A stretch of 58,140 nucleotides of DNA from Spirochaetia bacterium (GTDB lineage Bacteria; Spirochaetota; Leptospiria; Turneriellales; JAOUFE01). Made by a program: the position numbers and the translations under genes. The notes under the pieces are model-generated. The model was not told the DNA's origin. It searched no databases and saw only the letters and a program-made list of their open reading frames with translations. Each line of letters begins with the position of its first letter. Positions within the stretch are counted from its first letter, which is position 1. Below are positions 44,090-52,381 of this stretch, in pieces. The stretch is taken from positions 1 to 58,140 of the forward strand of contig JAOUFY010000002.1 in the NCBI GenBank assembly GCA_029857955.1, written 5' to 3'.

Positions 44090-44482
44090 TTAGTGTAATG
44101 TATCCAGAAAAGCTTCATAATCAGCAGCGCTTAGCAAGGCGTCATATTGCGAAACATCTGTCGCTTTAATTTCCAATAACCATGCTTTAACATACGGATC
44201 CGCATTTACAGAAGCTGGATCGTCGGAAACAACACTGTTTTTTGAAACCACGCTTCCGTCAAGGGGTGAATAAATATCAGAAACTGCTTTTACAGATTCA
44301 ATGGTACCAACAGTGGTTCCTTGTTTTACAGTAGTTCCTTCGCCGGGAACATCCACAAATACGATATCTCCAAGTGAACTTTGTGCATAATCTGTAATTC
44401 CTACCTGGAAATTGCCATTGGAAAGTTTTTTAACCCACTCATGTTCTTTTGTGTACTTTAAATCTGCCATTACTTTACTCAT
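44090..44482 (-). CDS. gcvH: Glycine cleavage system H protein
   Basis: Lipoyl carrier of the glycine cleavage system, 130 residues. The lipoylated lysine is in TIESVKAVSDIYSP, and the N-terminal YTKEHEWVK is diagnostic. Two starts are possible: the ATG at 44482 (MSKVMADLK) or at 44470 (MADLKYTKEHEW); neither has a strong ribosome binding site. It precedes gcvPA. The 188-bp upstream space holds a structured repeat but no recognisable glycine riboswitch. Confidence 0.94.
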   Translation of the reverse strand: MSKVMADLKYTKEHEWVKKLSNGNFQVGITDYAQSSLGDIVFVDVPGEGTTVKQGTTVGTIESVKAVSDIYSPLDGSVVSKNSVVSDDPASVNADPYVKAWLLEIKATDVSQYDALLSAADYEAFLDTLH

Positions 44483-44549
44483 AATCCAGTTTATTTATTC
44501 TATTTAGTTTGAAAATCAATTTATACGCATACTCGAGTAAATTTTTTGT

Positions 44550-44660
44550 AGGGGGAAGTACGCAATTAAGGGCTATTAAATAATTTTCAAGAAACCGGAC
44601 AGCCCTTAATGCGGACGTGGGGGGAGAGAATTGTACATTTCTTGAATAATTCCACTCACC
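44550..44660. repeat. Structured inverted-repeat element between murG and gcvH
   Basis: An imperfect inverted repeat of about 19 bp: AAGTACGCAATTAAGGGCT (44556-44574) against AGCCCTTAATGCGGACGT (44601-44618). Its core AATTAAGGGCT/AGCCCTTAAT is nearly perfect. G-runs at 44551 and 44619 and a C-run at 44658 allow further pairing (GGGGGAGAG with CTCACCCCC). The segment GACAGCCCTTAA (44598-44609) recurs exactly at 33203-33214. It may be a dispersed element or the murG-gcvH leader structure. Confidence 0.55.
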
Positions 44661-44670
44661 CCCTTTAAAA

Positions 44671-45810
44671 TTATTTTAAATCACGAATTAAATGATCTGT
44701 GATCAGTTGATGAGCGTTTAAAGGTATTTGATTGGGATTATTAACCATGACGATACCCTTTTCGTTATAGGTTGAAAGAAACCACACAAATTTATTCATC
44801 GCTAAAACAGCATCAAAAGGTCGAATGTCTATGGTTTCATAATGCCCAAAATTGGAAATTGCCAGAGAATTATATTTTTGGTGATCAGATGCCGCGTGCG
44901 GGTATGGAATAAAACATGCGGGTTTTTGCGACCATAAAATTTCAAAAATCATTCCGCTTCCAGAACGTGAAATAATAAAATCATTATCCATCATGACTTT
45001 TGGTACATCTTCGATAAAAGGTGAAATTACGTCTTTTTTTCGACCAGATGCCTTCGAAGTTTTTAAAATATGATTATAGTCAATTTTACCGGTTGATATC
45101 GTAATGATGTCATCTTTAAAATAATTTGTTTTACACATTTCGAGATACATTTGGTTGATATCGCTTGCGCCCTGTGAGCCACCAAGAAGCAATATTTTTC
45201 TGATAGTTACTTTTTTATTTTTAAGCACAGTTTTTTTAACAGGTTTTTTTATAGTTTTGTTTTTTTTCAAGTTATAGCCAAGAAAAATACTTCTTAATGG
45301 ATTGCCTGTTAAAATTTCTTTCGCTGAATAGTTCTTTTGTGGAAACGAAAGAAATACATTTTTTGCCTTAAACGAAAAAAGTTTTGTCATCATGCCGTAA
45401 CGAACATTTTGTTCATGTAAATAAAACGAAACCTTGTGAAATAATGCCCAAAGCAAAACTGGAAATACCGGATATCCGCCAAAGGCAACAATGGCATCGG
45501 GCCGCACTTTTGAGTTTTCGATATTTAACATTTTAAAACTGTAATTAATATTTTTAATAAACAAAATAACTGATTTTATTGATTTTGGAATTGGCGAGGC
45601 TCTGTAAAAAATTACAGGGTTGTTTTTTTTGGCTGTACTTGTAATATTTTTAATTGGAGGATAGTCTTTATTTTTTTCCAACGTGATCAGTATTGGGTTC
45701 ATCCCTTTTGAAACAAGATTTTCATAAATAGAGATTGCAGGTGAAATATGTCCTCCGGTTCCCCCGCCGGCAAGCCAAATAGTTTTTTTTAAATTATTAT
45801 TCATTGTCAT
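44671..45810 (-). CDS. murG: UDP-GlcNAc : lipid I GlcNAc transferase MurG
   Basis: Peripheral inner-membrane GT28 transferase that makes lipid II, the peptidoglycan precursor. 379 residues. Diagnostic features are the glycine-rich loop WLAGGGTGGHISPAISI, the second G-loop LLGGSQGASDINQMY, and the UDP-GlcNAc site SRSGSGMIFEI with PYPHAASDHQKYNS. A Lys/Thr-rich insert (about 180-200, KKNKTIKKPVKKTVLKNKK) is unusual and may be a flexible, positively charged membrane-association loop. Starts at 45810 or 45804 are both possible. It lies 7 bp after the HD-domain gene on the leftward run. No other mur or division genes are nearby. Confidence 0.93.
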   Translation of the reverse strand: MTMNNNLKKTIWLAGGGTGGHISPAISIYENLVSKGMNPILITLEKNKDYPPIKNITSTAKKNNPVIFYRASPIPKSIKSVILFIKNINYSFKMLNIENSKVRPDAIVAFGGYPVFPVLLWALFHKVSFYLHEQNVRYGMMTKLFSFKAKNVFLSFPQKNYSAKEILTGNPLRSIFLGYNLKKNKTIKKPVKKTVLKNKKVTIRKILLLGGSQGASDINQMYLEMCKTNYFKDDIITISTGKIDYNHILKTSKASGRKKDVISPFIEDVPKVMMDNDFIISRSGSGMIFEILWSQKPACFIPYPHAASDHQKYNSLAISNFGHYETIDIRPFDAVLAMNKFVWFLSTYNEKGIVMVNNPNQIPLNAHQLITDHLIRDLK

Positions 45811-45817
45811 ATTTATT

Positions 45818-47086
45818 TCAAGTCTTTAGAGTTTCTTTTGCTTCAATAATGGTTTCTGTATTTGCAAGAATGGATTTAGCTCGTTCTATCAATTCCTCAT
45901 GATTATTTCTTGTTACTTCATTTTTTACTTCCGCAAGTAATTGATTTAAAACTCGTCCCATCAGAGGTCCCTGAGTAAGCCCAAGGTTCATTAAATCAAG
46001 ACCGTTAATTTCAAGGTCGGTTACTTTCATTTCCAGGTCGCGCATGATCACATCATCGATATGATCAATTAAATTCTGCAATTTTCTGGGGAATGGATTT
46101 GTTTTGCCTGAACCGATTCTATCAGATTTTCTAAGTAAAATTAAATTTGCCAGATCAGCCCTGGAAACTTTTCTTAAAAATCGACGAACAGCCTTATCTG
46201 ACCATTCATCTGTATAATGAAACATATGGTTTCGAACATAGTATTTTATCTTTAAGCCAATGGGCTTTGGTATGCCGAATCGCTTCATTATGGGTACTAA
46301 CATATATGCCGAAACCATTTCATGATTATAAAAAGTAGCTTCTCCGTTTTCTTTTACTCGCCGCGTAGGGACTTTGCCTATATCATGCAGTAAAGCTGAA
46401 AATCTTAAGACTAGGTCAGGAATTTCCATGGCTTCACAGGATCTAATTAAATGTTCATAAATATCATATTTATGAAATTTATTTTGTGATAAATTTTTTC
46501 CTGCCGCGATTTCAGGCATGATTTCTTTTAGGCAGTTTAACTCATCTAAAAAATAAAATCCGATTGTCGGTTTTTTCGATAAAATAATATTTTCAATAAA
46601 GTATCGTCGAGCTGAAAATGGAAGGTCATTAAAATTATTAATGATTTGTATTTGTGAGTTTTTTTCAACTGAAAACTCTGGAAAAGAAGATAAAATACCG
46701 GCAATCTGCAATACATCATGCATTTGAAGGTTATTTTGTAAAAAAATAATGTTATTTTTAATTGTAAAATTTTCCTTTTCTAAGAAAGAACTTCTATAAA
46801 AATGAATGATGATGGACTTGTTTGTTTGTTCATCACAATAATTAACTTTTATTTTGCGATCAATTATGTTTACTGTTTCTTGATTGAGTTTTATAAATTC
46901 ATTTTCGTTTAAAATAAACCGAATGGGAAATAAATCTTCAATTTCATTTGTTTCGTCAACATTGGTTTGTTTATCCAGGTTTTCATTTAAACCATGCTTT
47001 ATAATCGATAAAGCAAATTTAAGGACTTCTTTTTGATTGTCCGACAAGTAACGATCAATGATTATTTTATCAATTTTGTAATGCAT
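45818..47086 (-). CDS. HD-domain protein related to CCA-adding enzymes, nucleotidyltransferase part decayed
   Basis: A 422-residue protein whose C-terminal two-thirds matches bacterial tRNA nucleotidyltransferase / poly(A) polymerase. FDELNCLKEIMPEI-type neck (here FYFLDELNCLKEIMPEI) is followed by an HD domain (FHKYDIYEHLIRSCEAM, FSALLHDIGKVPTRR, FYNHEMVSAYM, LLRKSDRIGSG). These supply the His, His-Asp and Asp metal ligands, so the phosphohydrolase centre looks intact. The first 150 residues occupy the place of the class II nucleotidyltransferase domain, but I cannot find the GG-x-VRD-x-L-x-x-x-x-x-D-x-D catalytic motif. It therefore probably keeps 2',3'-cyclic phosphodiesterase/phosphatase or RNA-binding activity but cannot add nucleotides. 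It lies between a methyltransferase gene and murG. Confidence 0.7.
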   Translation of the reverse strand: MHYKIDKIIIDRYLSDNQKEVLKFALSIIKHGLNENLDKQTNVDETNEIEDLFPIRFILNENEFIKLNQETVNIIDRKIKVNYCDEQTNKSIIIHFYRSSFLEKENFTIKNNIIFLQNNLQMHDVLQIAGILSSFPEFSVEKNSQIQIINNFNDLPFSARRYFIENIILSKKPTIGFYFLDELNCLKEIMPEIAAGKNLSQNKFHKYDIYEHLIRSCEAMEIPDLVLRFSALLHDIGKVPTRRVKENGEATFYNHEMVSAYMLVPIMKRFGIPKPIGLKIKYYVRNHMFHYTDEWSDKAVRRFLRKVSRADLANLILLRKSDRIGSGKTNPFPRKLQNLIDHIDDVIMRDLEMKVTDLEINGLDLMNLGLTQGPLMGRVLNQLLAEVKNEVTRNNHEELIERAKSILANTETIIEAKETLKT

Positions 47087-47092
47087 TTTTTA

Positions 47093-47917
47093 TTAATTAC
47101 TTTTTTTTAGAACTATATAGATTGTATCACTGAAATTAAAGGTTTTTTGAATTATACTATAAAAATATTTCAAAAAAAATACATTTCCCAATAAAAATCT
47201 TTCCGGATGCAACCCTTCTGTGTAAATAAGCAATTTTTTAAAGCCAAACAGATTGCATACTGTTTTAATTCCATAGGGAGAGTAGTCAATATAGTGATCT
47301 TTTGGATGATTTTTATCCCATTCGTCTTTGTGAAAATAAAATGCAGGGCCAAAATAAGAAGGAACTGCTAATAGCAATAATCCTCCTTTTTTTAATAACC
47401 GCTGAAAACCTTCCCAGATTTTTTTTTGATCAGTAAAATGTTCAATTACATAGAAGGCTGATATTACATCATATTGGTCGTTTTTTTCATGATCAAGTAA
47501 ATCCAGGAAATTTCCCTGTATGGTAGTGTTTCCATTTTGATTTGCATATTCGCTCATGTATGTTGAAATTTCCCAACCTTTTGAGATAAAACCATTTTCA
47601 TTTGCAATTTCGAGAAAAAAACCTGCTGCGGAACCAATCTCAAGAAGTTTTTTCCCTGAAAAATCTTGTAAAATTGGTTTAATTCGATTTAAACGATATT
47701 GCATTTTCAATTGTATATTTTTTTTATCATCAATATAAGATTTTCCATACTGTTTTTTATATTCTGTCTCAAAATAGGTATCTTCATATGCGATAGTTTG
47801 ATATGATTTATTATAAATATTCTTACATTTAGGGCACTTAAAAAAGTATTTACGAATTTGATGTGTCGAAATACCACAAAATTCACATAATTTATATTTT
47901 TCCATCAAATGGTTCAT
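47093..47917 (-). CDS. Class I SAM methyltransferase with N-terminal zinc ribbon
   Basis: A 274-residue protein. Residues 11-40 hold a zinc ribbon, CEFCG...CPKCKNIY (two C-x2-C pairs). A Rossmann methyltransferase follows with motif I KLLEIGSAAGFFLEIA, motif II acidic WEIS, and post-motif YDVISAFYVIEHFTD. This Zn-ribbon plus Methyltransf_11/23 arrangement is common in enzymes that methylate sugars or lipids in surface polysaccharide clusters, but no such cluster is present here. It is the first gene of the long leftward run (47.9 to 38.1 kb), with six bases before the HD gene. Substrate unknown. Confidence 0.82.
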   Translation of the reverse strand: MNHLMEKYKLCEFCGISTHQIRKYFFKCPKCKNIYNKSYQTIAYEDTYFETEYKKQYGKSYIDDKKNIQLKMQYRLNRIKPILQDFSGKKLLEIGSAAGFFLEIANENGFISKGWEISTYMSEYANQNGNTTIQGNFLDLLDHEKNDQYDVISAFYVIEHFTDQKKIWEGFQRLLKKGGLLLLAVPSYFGPAFYFHKDEWDKNHPKDHYIDYSPYGIKTVCNLFGFKKLLIYTEGLHPERFLLGNVFFLKYFYSIIQKTFNFSDTIYIVLKKSN

Positions 47918-48003
47918 TCTCGGGAATGATCATTAAAAACCGAGTTCCGCTGTCTATTTTTAAACAAGAAATTATGGTTATTTAAATTCATGTGTTATAT
48001 AAT

Positions 48004-48234
48004 ATGGTTGTGCAATCTGGTAAAATGATCATTTTTACAGGAATACTTCTCACCATCATTGGTTTAATTATAAATTATCGTGAAACTTTGCCATTTTTAA
48101 AATATATAGGCCGACTCCCTGGAGATATTATATTTAAAAAAGAAGATTTTACATTTTATTTTCCTCTGGCAACAAGTATAATCTTAAGCATTATACTTAG
48201 CATTTTGATGGTTTTACTACGAAAATTACAGTGA
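48004..48234 (+). CDS. DUF2905 small membrane protein
   Basis: Small inner-membrane protein of about 76 residues with two transmembrane helices around the family motif IGRLPGDIIFKKEDFTFYFP. This GRLPGD-I...F-x-FYFP pattern defines DUF2905. Function is unknown. The ATG at 48004 (MVVQSGKMIIF) matches the family N-terminus best; ATGs at 47992 and 48025 are alternatives. It is monocistronic by position, divergent from the methyltransferase gene and followed by the two tRNA genes. Confidence 0.75.
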   Translation: MVVQSGKMIIFTGILLTIIGLIINYRETLPFLKYIGRLPGDIIFKKEDFTFYFPLATSIILSIILSILMVLLRKLQ

Positions 48235-48345
48235 AATTGTGAATATTTTCTGTAAAATATGTTCATGATTTATTTTTACCATGTCTCCATTAATTTACAT
48301 TCTGGTTGACACGCTATCTCTAAGTTATATGAAGTCCTTAGTCAT

Positions 48346-48418
<73 letters not shown>

Positions 48419-48434
48419 ATTAGATTTAAAACAG

Positions 48435-48508
48435 GGCGACGTAGCTCAGTTGGTTAGAGCAGCGGAATCATAATCCGCGTGTCCGGGGTTCGAATCCCTG
48501 CGTCGCTA
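48435..48508 (+). tRNA. tRNA-Met (CAT), elongator
   Basis: Cloverleaf: acceptor GGCGACG with CGTCGCT (G1-U72 wobble), D-arm GCTC-AGTTGGTTA-GAGC, anticodon stem-loop GCGGA-ATCATAA-TCCGC, T-arm CGGGG-TTCGAAT-CCCTG. It lacks the initiator GGG/CCC pairs. A tRNA-Ile with lysidine also has CAT, but the body matches elongator tRNA-Met. CCA is not encoded. It lies 16 bp after the initiator gene, probably on the same transcript. Confidence 0.88.
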
Positions 48509-48725
48509 ATTCATTGAAACAGAGTTTGTTTAATTTATACATGTTCAAAGTTGAAGTGGCTTTGCATTGATTTTAAATATTGTAAAACATGCAAACTTGT
48601 TAAATATTAAACAATGGTTTGTGTCGTATATTAAGCGCTTTTTTTGACATTAATCACGTTAAACAGACTTGCAAGTAGCGTTTCCGTATGCATTAGTTTT
48701 GCGCAAGCGGAACAAAACAAAAAAA

Positions 48726-50006
48726 CTATTCCAGAACATCCATAAAAGCTGAAACACTGAAAACAGCCTTGCCAACGCCGGGTGGTCCATAACCAGGCGG
48801 AACTGGAAGATTGTATTTTTTCCAGGTTTGTTTGTATCCGCGTAATAGTTTCATATAATATTCAAGAGGTGCAGGAGATTGATCGCCCAGGCTTGTGTAT
48901 GGTTCAGGGCACCATGTTGTAAATCGCGGACTAATTCCATGACTCATGAAATAATCTAATCCCTCCAGTGTGCTCATGACTGCGGTATCAACACTTTTAA
49001 AAGATCTTGGACCTGCAAGTTCAACACCCGCAACAAAATTTGGAATTACATTTTCATTACCAAATACTCTGGCTGATTCAATGATTCTTCTGTTCCAGTT
49101 GTCTCGACCAATATACCGAGCCTTGCCAGGACAGTATTGATTAAAAATGTCTGCATCCCACACTTCGTAATTGGGATGGTAAATTTCAATACCGCAATCT
49201 TTTAATTTCTTAACATCTTCTTGTTCATAGGCCTGAGTTACAACTTTAGAAATCCATCGGCCTGGAAATCTTTCATTGATGATTTTAGCATATTGCCCAT
49301 AAAAATCAATTTCATTTTTTCCGCCAAGCTGTGTTACTACTGAGCCGCCGGTCAGAGTATAGGCCTTGGCAACATGATCAAATTGATCTATTCCATTTAA
49401 AACTTCAATAATATCTTCAACCGGTTTTATACCGGTATATGGTCTACCGGATTGTTTTTGCTGTCTCCAATTGTGATTTATGTCGCAAAACATACATTCT
49501 TCGTCTTTGCCGAAATATTGGCAATTTCTAAAAACTGTAAGATAAATTAAATAACCCCACTCTATTACTGGTGCAATTTCTCCAGGTAGTTTTTCAGTCT
49601 TGTATTTTTTTGTATAATACTCAGGTATATCCGGATATAAAACTGAGGCAATTTCATTGTTTTGATAGAAAATTTTTAATTGCCCTTCAATATTAAAAAC
49701 TTTATAAGGAGACTTAGGATTTATACGAACGGAAACAACAGTTTGTTGTAAATTATATTCGCCACCCAAAAATCGAATTTCTTCAGGAGCCTTCCAATTT
49801 TCTTCTTGAGTCATTTCATTTAACGGAATTCGGTCAAATGAAAAAATAAAATAGTCTTTGGTTTTATATGTTCCCGGATTAAGTAAAGATGTGGAATCAA
49901 ATGAAATTCCAAGTCTAAGCATATCCTGTTTAAAGTACGCTTCCAAGGGAATATCCGGGTAGTATTTTTTCCACTCGTTATAAAGATTTTCAAGAGAACT
50001 CATCAA
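48726..50006 (-). CDS. Radical SAM protein with non-canonical C-x8-C-x2-C motif
   Basis: A 426-residue protein with a radical SAM TIM-barrel in its C-terminal half. The presumed cluster ligands are C162, C171 and C174 (NCQYFGKDEECMFCDINH), a C-x8-C-x2-C spacing instead of the usual C-x3-C-x2-C. Downstream are a SAM-binding GGE-like strand replaced by TLTGGSVVTQLGG, the barrel strands ISKVVTQAYEQEDV and IYHPNYEVWD, and ENVIPNFVAGVELAG. The roughly 150-residue N-terminal domain has no motif I recognise. The C-terminus ends GYGPPGVGKAVFSV. It is monocistronic between the tRNAs and the divergent sigma-54 activator gene. Reaction unknown. Confidence 0.75.
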   Translation of the reverse strand: MMSSLENLYNEWKKYYPDIPLEAYFKQDMLRLGISFDSTSLLNPGTYKTKDYFIFSFDRIPLNEMTQEENWKAPEEIRFLGGEYNLQQTVVSVRINPKSPYKVFNIEGQLKIFYQNNEIASVLYPDIPEYYTKKYKTEKLPGEIAPVIEWGYLIYLTVFRNCQYFGKDEECMFCDINHNWRQQKQSGRPYTGIKPVEDIIEVLNGIDQFDHVAKAYTLTGGSVVTQLGGKNEIDFYGQYAKIINERFPGRWISKVVTQAYEQEDVKKLKDCGIEIYHPNYEVWDADIFNQYCPGKARYIGRDNWNRRIIESARVFGNENVIPNFVAGVELAGPRSFKSVDTAVMSTLEGLDYFMSHGISPRFTTWCPEPYTSLGDQSPAPLEYYMKLLRGYKQTWKKYNLPVPPGYGPPGVGKAVFSVSAFMDVLE

Positions 50007-50183
50007 TCAGTTAATAAGAATTTAGAATTCAAACGGTCAACATTTATCAAATAAATGGTACGTTTTTATTGATTTGCAGATTTAAAAGAAATGCATAAAC
50101 ATTATATTTTTTGGATAAAATATATGCTATTTCAATTAATTTATTTGCCACTACAAGTTAAATATGCTTAATTGTTAAACAGT

Positions 50184-52274
50184 ATGTATAATTTTAACGA
50201 TCCACTATTAAACCTGCATGAAATAACCTTAACTCTTTTATCTGAAAATGATCCTGATATATTGTTAAATACAATTCTTGATCAGGCAATTGAGTTTACT
50301 AAAGCCGACTCTGGAAGCATTGCACTGCTTGATGATACAAGAAAATTTCTTGTGATCAAGGTGTTTCGTGGACTAGCTAAAGATGTACCTGAAAAAGTAA
50401 AATTAAAACTTGGTGAAGGCGTAACCGGACGATGTATTTTAACGGGGAAAATTCGTAACGTTGGTAATACGAAAGAAGACCCTTACTATGTTTCTGTTCG
50501 CTCAGATATACAGTCCGAATTAGCTATTCCATTAAAAGCTGGACAAAAAAGTTTTGGTGTAATATCTGTAGATTCCTCAAGACTTGCTGCATTTAGCCGA
50601 GAACATGAAGAATACCTTAACCTCCTGGCAAATTACACGGCCCAGATCTATACTCATCAAGAAACTATTCGACATTTAAATGATCGTCAATTTATTCAGG
50701 ATTTAGTTATTCAAATCAGCACATTTTTAGGTCGTGAACCAGATTTTAAAAAGGTTTTTGAAAATACTGTAAAACTTCTTGAGGAAAAAATCGGATTAAA
50801 CCGTGCAGCCTTGTTTTTACTTAATGATGTTAGTAATGACTTAACGATAGAATATTCATTAAATTATTCAGAAAATCAAATCGAGCGAAGTCGATATAAA
50901 CCAGGTGAAGGTTTGACGGGAAAAGTATTTTCGACAAAAATCCCTATGGTTTTAGCTGACATTTCTGAAGATAAGAATTTTTTAAATAAATCTGGTATTT
51001 CAAGAATAGATTCACGTATAAGTTTTTTCTCGTCGCCAATTATTTTAAAAGATAAAGTAAAAGGCGTATTTAATATGGAAATTCCCTACGTTAATCAAGG
51101 TAAATTTTCAGATTATGCTTTTCTTGTTCAATTGTTAAGCACATTTTTTTCGCAAGCTATTTTAATACAAGACCTTATTGAACAAACAACCAGTGATATA
51201 AAAAATGAGAATATTTTATTAAAACGGCAATTTGATCAAAGGTTTGTATTTGAAAATATTGCAGGTAAAAGTAATGTAATGCAGCAATTGTTTAAAACAC
51301 TGGCGATGGCGGCAGATTCGAATAGTTCTATTTTATTAACTGGCGAATCCGGTACTGGTAAAGAGTTGTTTGCTTCAGCCATTCATAGAAACTCATTAAG
51401 AAAAGATAACAAACTTGTAAAAATTAATTGTGCTGCCATTCCCTCTGACTTGCTGGAAAGTGAGCTTTTTGGTTATGAAAAAGGCGCCTTTACAGGAGCC
51501 GACAAAGACTATCCTGGAAAATTTCTTGTTGCCCATAAAGGAACTTTATTTCTCGATGAAATCGGCGACATGGACTATAAGCTTCAATCAAAATTACTTC
51601 GGTTTTTGCAAGAAAAAGAATTTTCTCCATTGGGTAGCAACAAAGTTTATAATGTAGATGTTAGAATCATCGCAGCAACAAACGTTGATATAGAAACAAT
51701 GATCACTGAAAACAAGTTTCGTGAAGACTTGTTTTATCGATTAAATGTTATACGAATTCAAATACCCCCGTTGAGAGAGCGTATTGAAGATTTACCTTTT
51801 ATTGTAGAACATCTTTTAAATAAAATTGCAACAAATAACAACAAACAAATTAAATCAGTTACACGTGAAGTTTATAAAGCTCTTGAATCTTATCCTTTTC
51901 CAGGAAATGTACGCGAACTTGAAAATATTTTAGAAAGAGGATTCGTTTTAAGTAAAGGCAATACAATTGATATAATAGATATAGATTTACCGGGAGGTAC
52001 AAGTAAAGAATTATACACTCAATCCGGTTCAACTGAAAAAAATAAAAAATTGAATATTAATGAATCAGAAAATACGATTACAGACTGGATTCAAAATGTT
52101 ATATTATCATCAAATGAGGGTAATTACTATAAAGACGTTATTAATGAATTAGAAAAAGAGCTCATTCAACTTTTTTTAAAGAAAACTTTTTACAATAAAA
52201 GCAAAACAGCAAGAGTTTTGGGTTTAAATCGGCTAACTTTGGATAAAAAGATCAAAGATATTCCAATTATATAA
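50184..52274 (+). CDS. Sigma-54-dependent activator: GAF-GAF-AAA+-Fis
   Basis: Bacterial enhancer-binding protein of about 696 residues. Two GAF domains (about 15-160 and 180-325) replace the receiver, so control is probably by a small ligand or protein rather than by a kinase; NifA and FhlA have comparable N-terminal GAF regions. The AAA+ domain (about 345-575) has Walker A LLTGESGTGKELFA, the sigma-54-contacting GAFTGA loop (GYEKGAFTGADKDY), Walker B TLFLDEIGDM, and the sensor/arginine-finger regions NVDVRIIAATN and FREDLFYRLNVIRI. The C-terminal Fis-type helix-turn-helix is NKSKTARVLGLNRLTLDKKI. The ATG at 50184 is preferred over the TTG at 50172. Two sigma-54 promoters in the window are candidate targets. 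Confidence 0.93.
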   Translation: MYNFNDPLLNLHEITLTLLSENDPDILLNTILDQAIEFTKADSGSIALLDDTRKFLVIKVFRGLAKDVPEKVKLKLGEGVTGRCILTGKIRNVGNTKEDPYYVSVRSDIQSELAIPLKAGQKSFGVISVDSSRLAAFSREHEEYLNLLANYTAQIYTHQETIRHLNDRQFIQDLVIQISTFLGREPDFKKVFENTVKLLEEKIGLNRAALFLLNDVSNDLTIEYSLNYSENQIERSRYKPGEGLTGKVFSTKIPMVLADISEDKNFLNKSGISRIDSRISFFSSPIILKDKVKGVFNMEIPYVNQGKFSDYAFLVQLLSTFFSQAILIQDLIEQTTSDIKNENILLKRQFDQRFVFENIAGKSNVMQQLFKTLAMAADSNSSILLTGESGTGKELFASAIHRNSLRKDNKLVKINCAAIPSDLLESELFGYEKGAFTGADKDYPGKFLVAHKGTLFLDEIGDMDYKLQSKLLRFLQEKEFSPLGSNKVYNVDVRIIAATNVDIETMITENKFREDLFYRLNVIRIQIPPLRERIEDLPFIVEHLLNKIATNNNKQIKSVTREVYKALESYPFPGNVRELENILERGFVLSKGNTIDIIDIDLPGGTSKELYTQSGSTEKNKKLNINESENTITDWIQNVILSSNEGNYYKDVINELEKELIQLFLKKTFYNKSKTARVLGLNRLTLDKKIKDIPII

Positions 52275-52381
52275 GTTTTATTCATTTATTTATCACTTTT
52301 TTAAATAATTTAGTTGCAAATATATGCCGATTGTAATATATTGTAACAAAGTCCTTTATTAGATCTTTAGGAGAAAAGTTT

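Noticed and set aside
44483..44670. Possible glycine riboswitch upstream of gcvH-gcvPA
   Set aside because: Neither strand shows the conserved GGAGAG and CCGAAGG-type core elements of tandem glycine aptamers in the right order; only inverted repeats are visible.
47998..48003. TATAAT immediately before the DUF2905 start as its -10 box
   Set aside because: The best start codon lies at 48004, leaving no room for a transcript start, and the -35 region is poor.
48696..48718. GTTTTG/CAAAAC hairpin after the radical SAM gene as a terminator
   Set aside because: Six-base A/T-rich stem with no following T-run in the leftward direction; too weak to call.
52314..52330. Sigma-54-like CGGCATATATTTGCA on the minus strand near the FecR gene
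   Set aside because: Spacing is 9 bases and it points back into the end of the activator gene.
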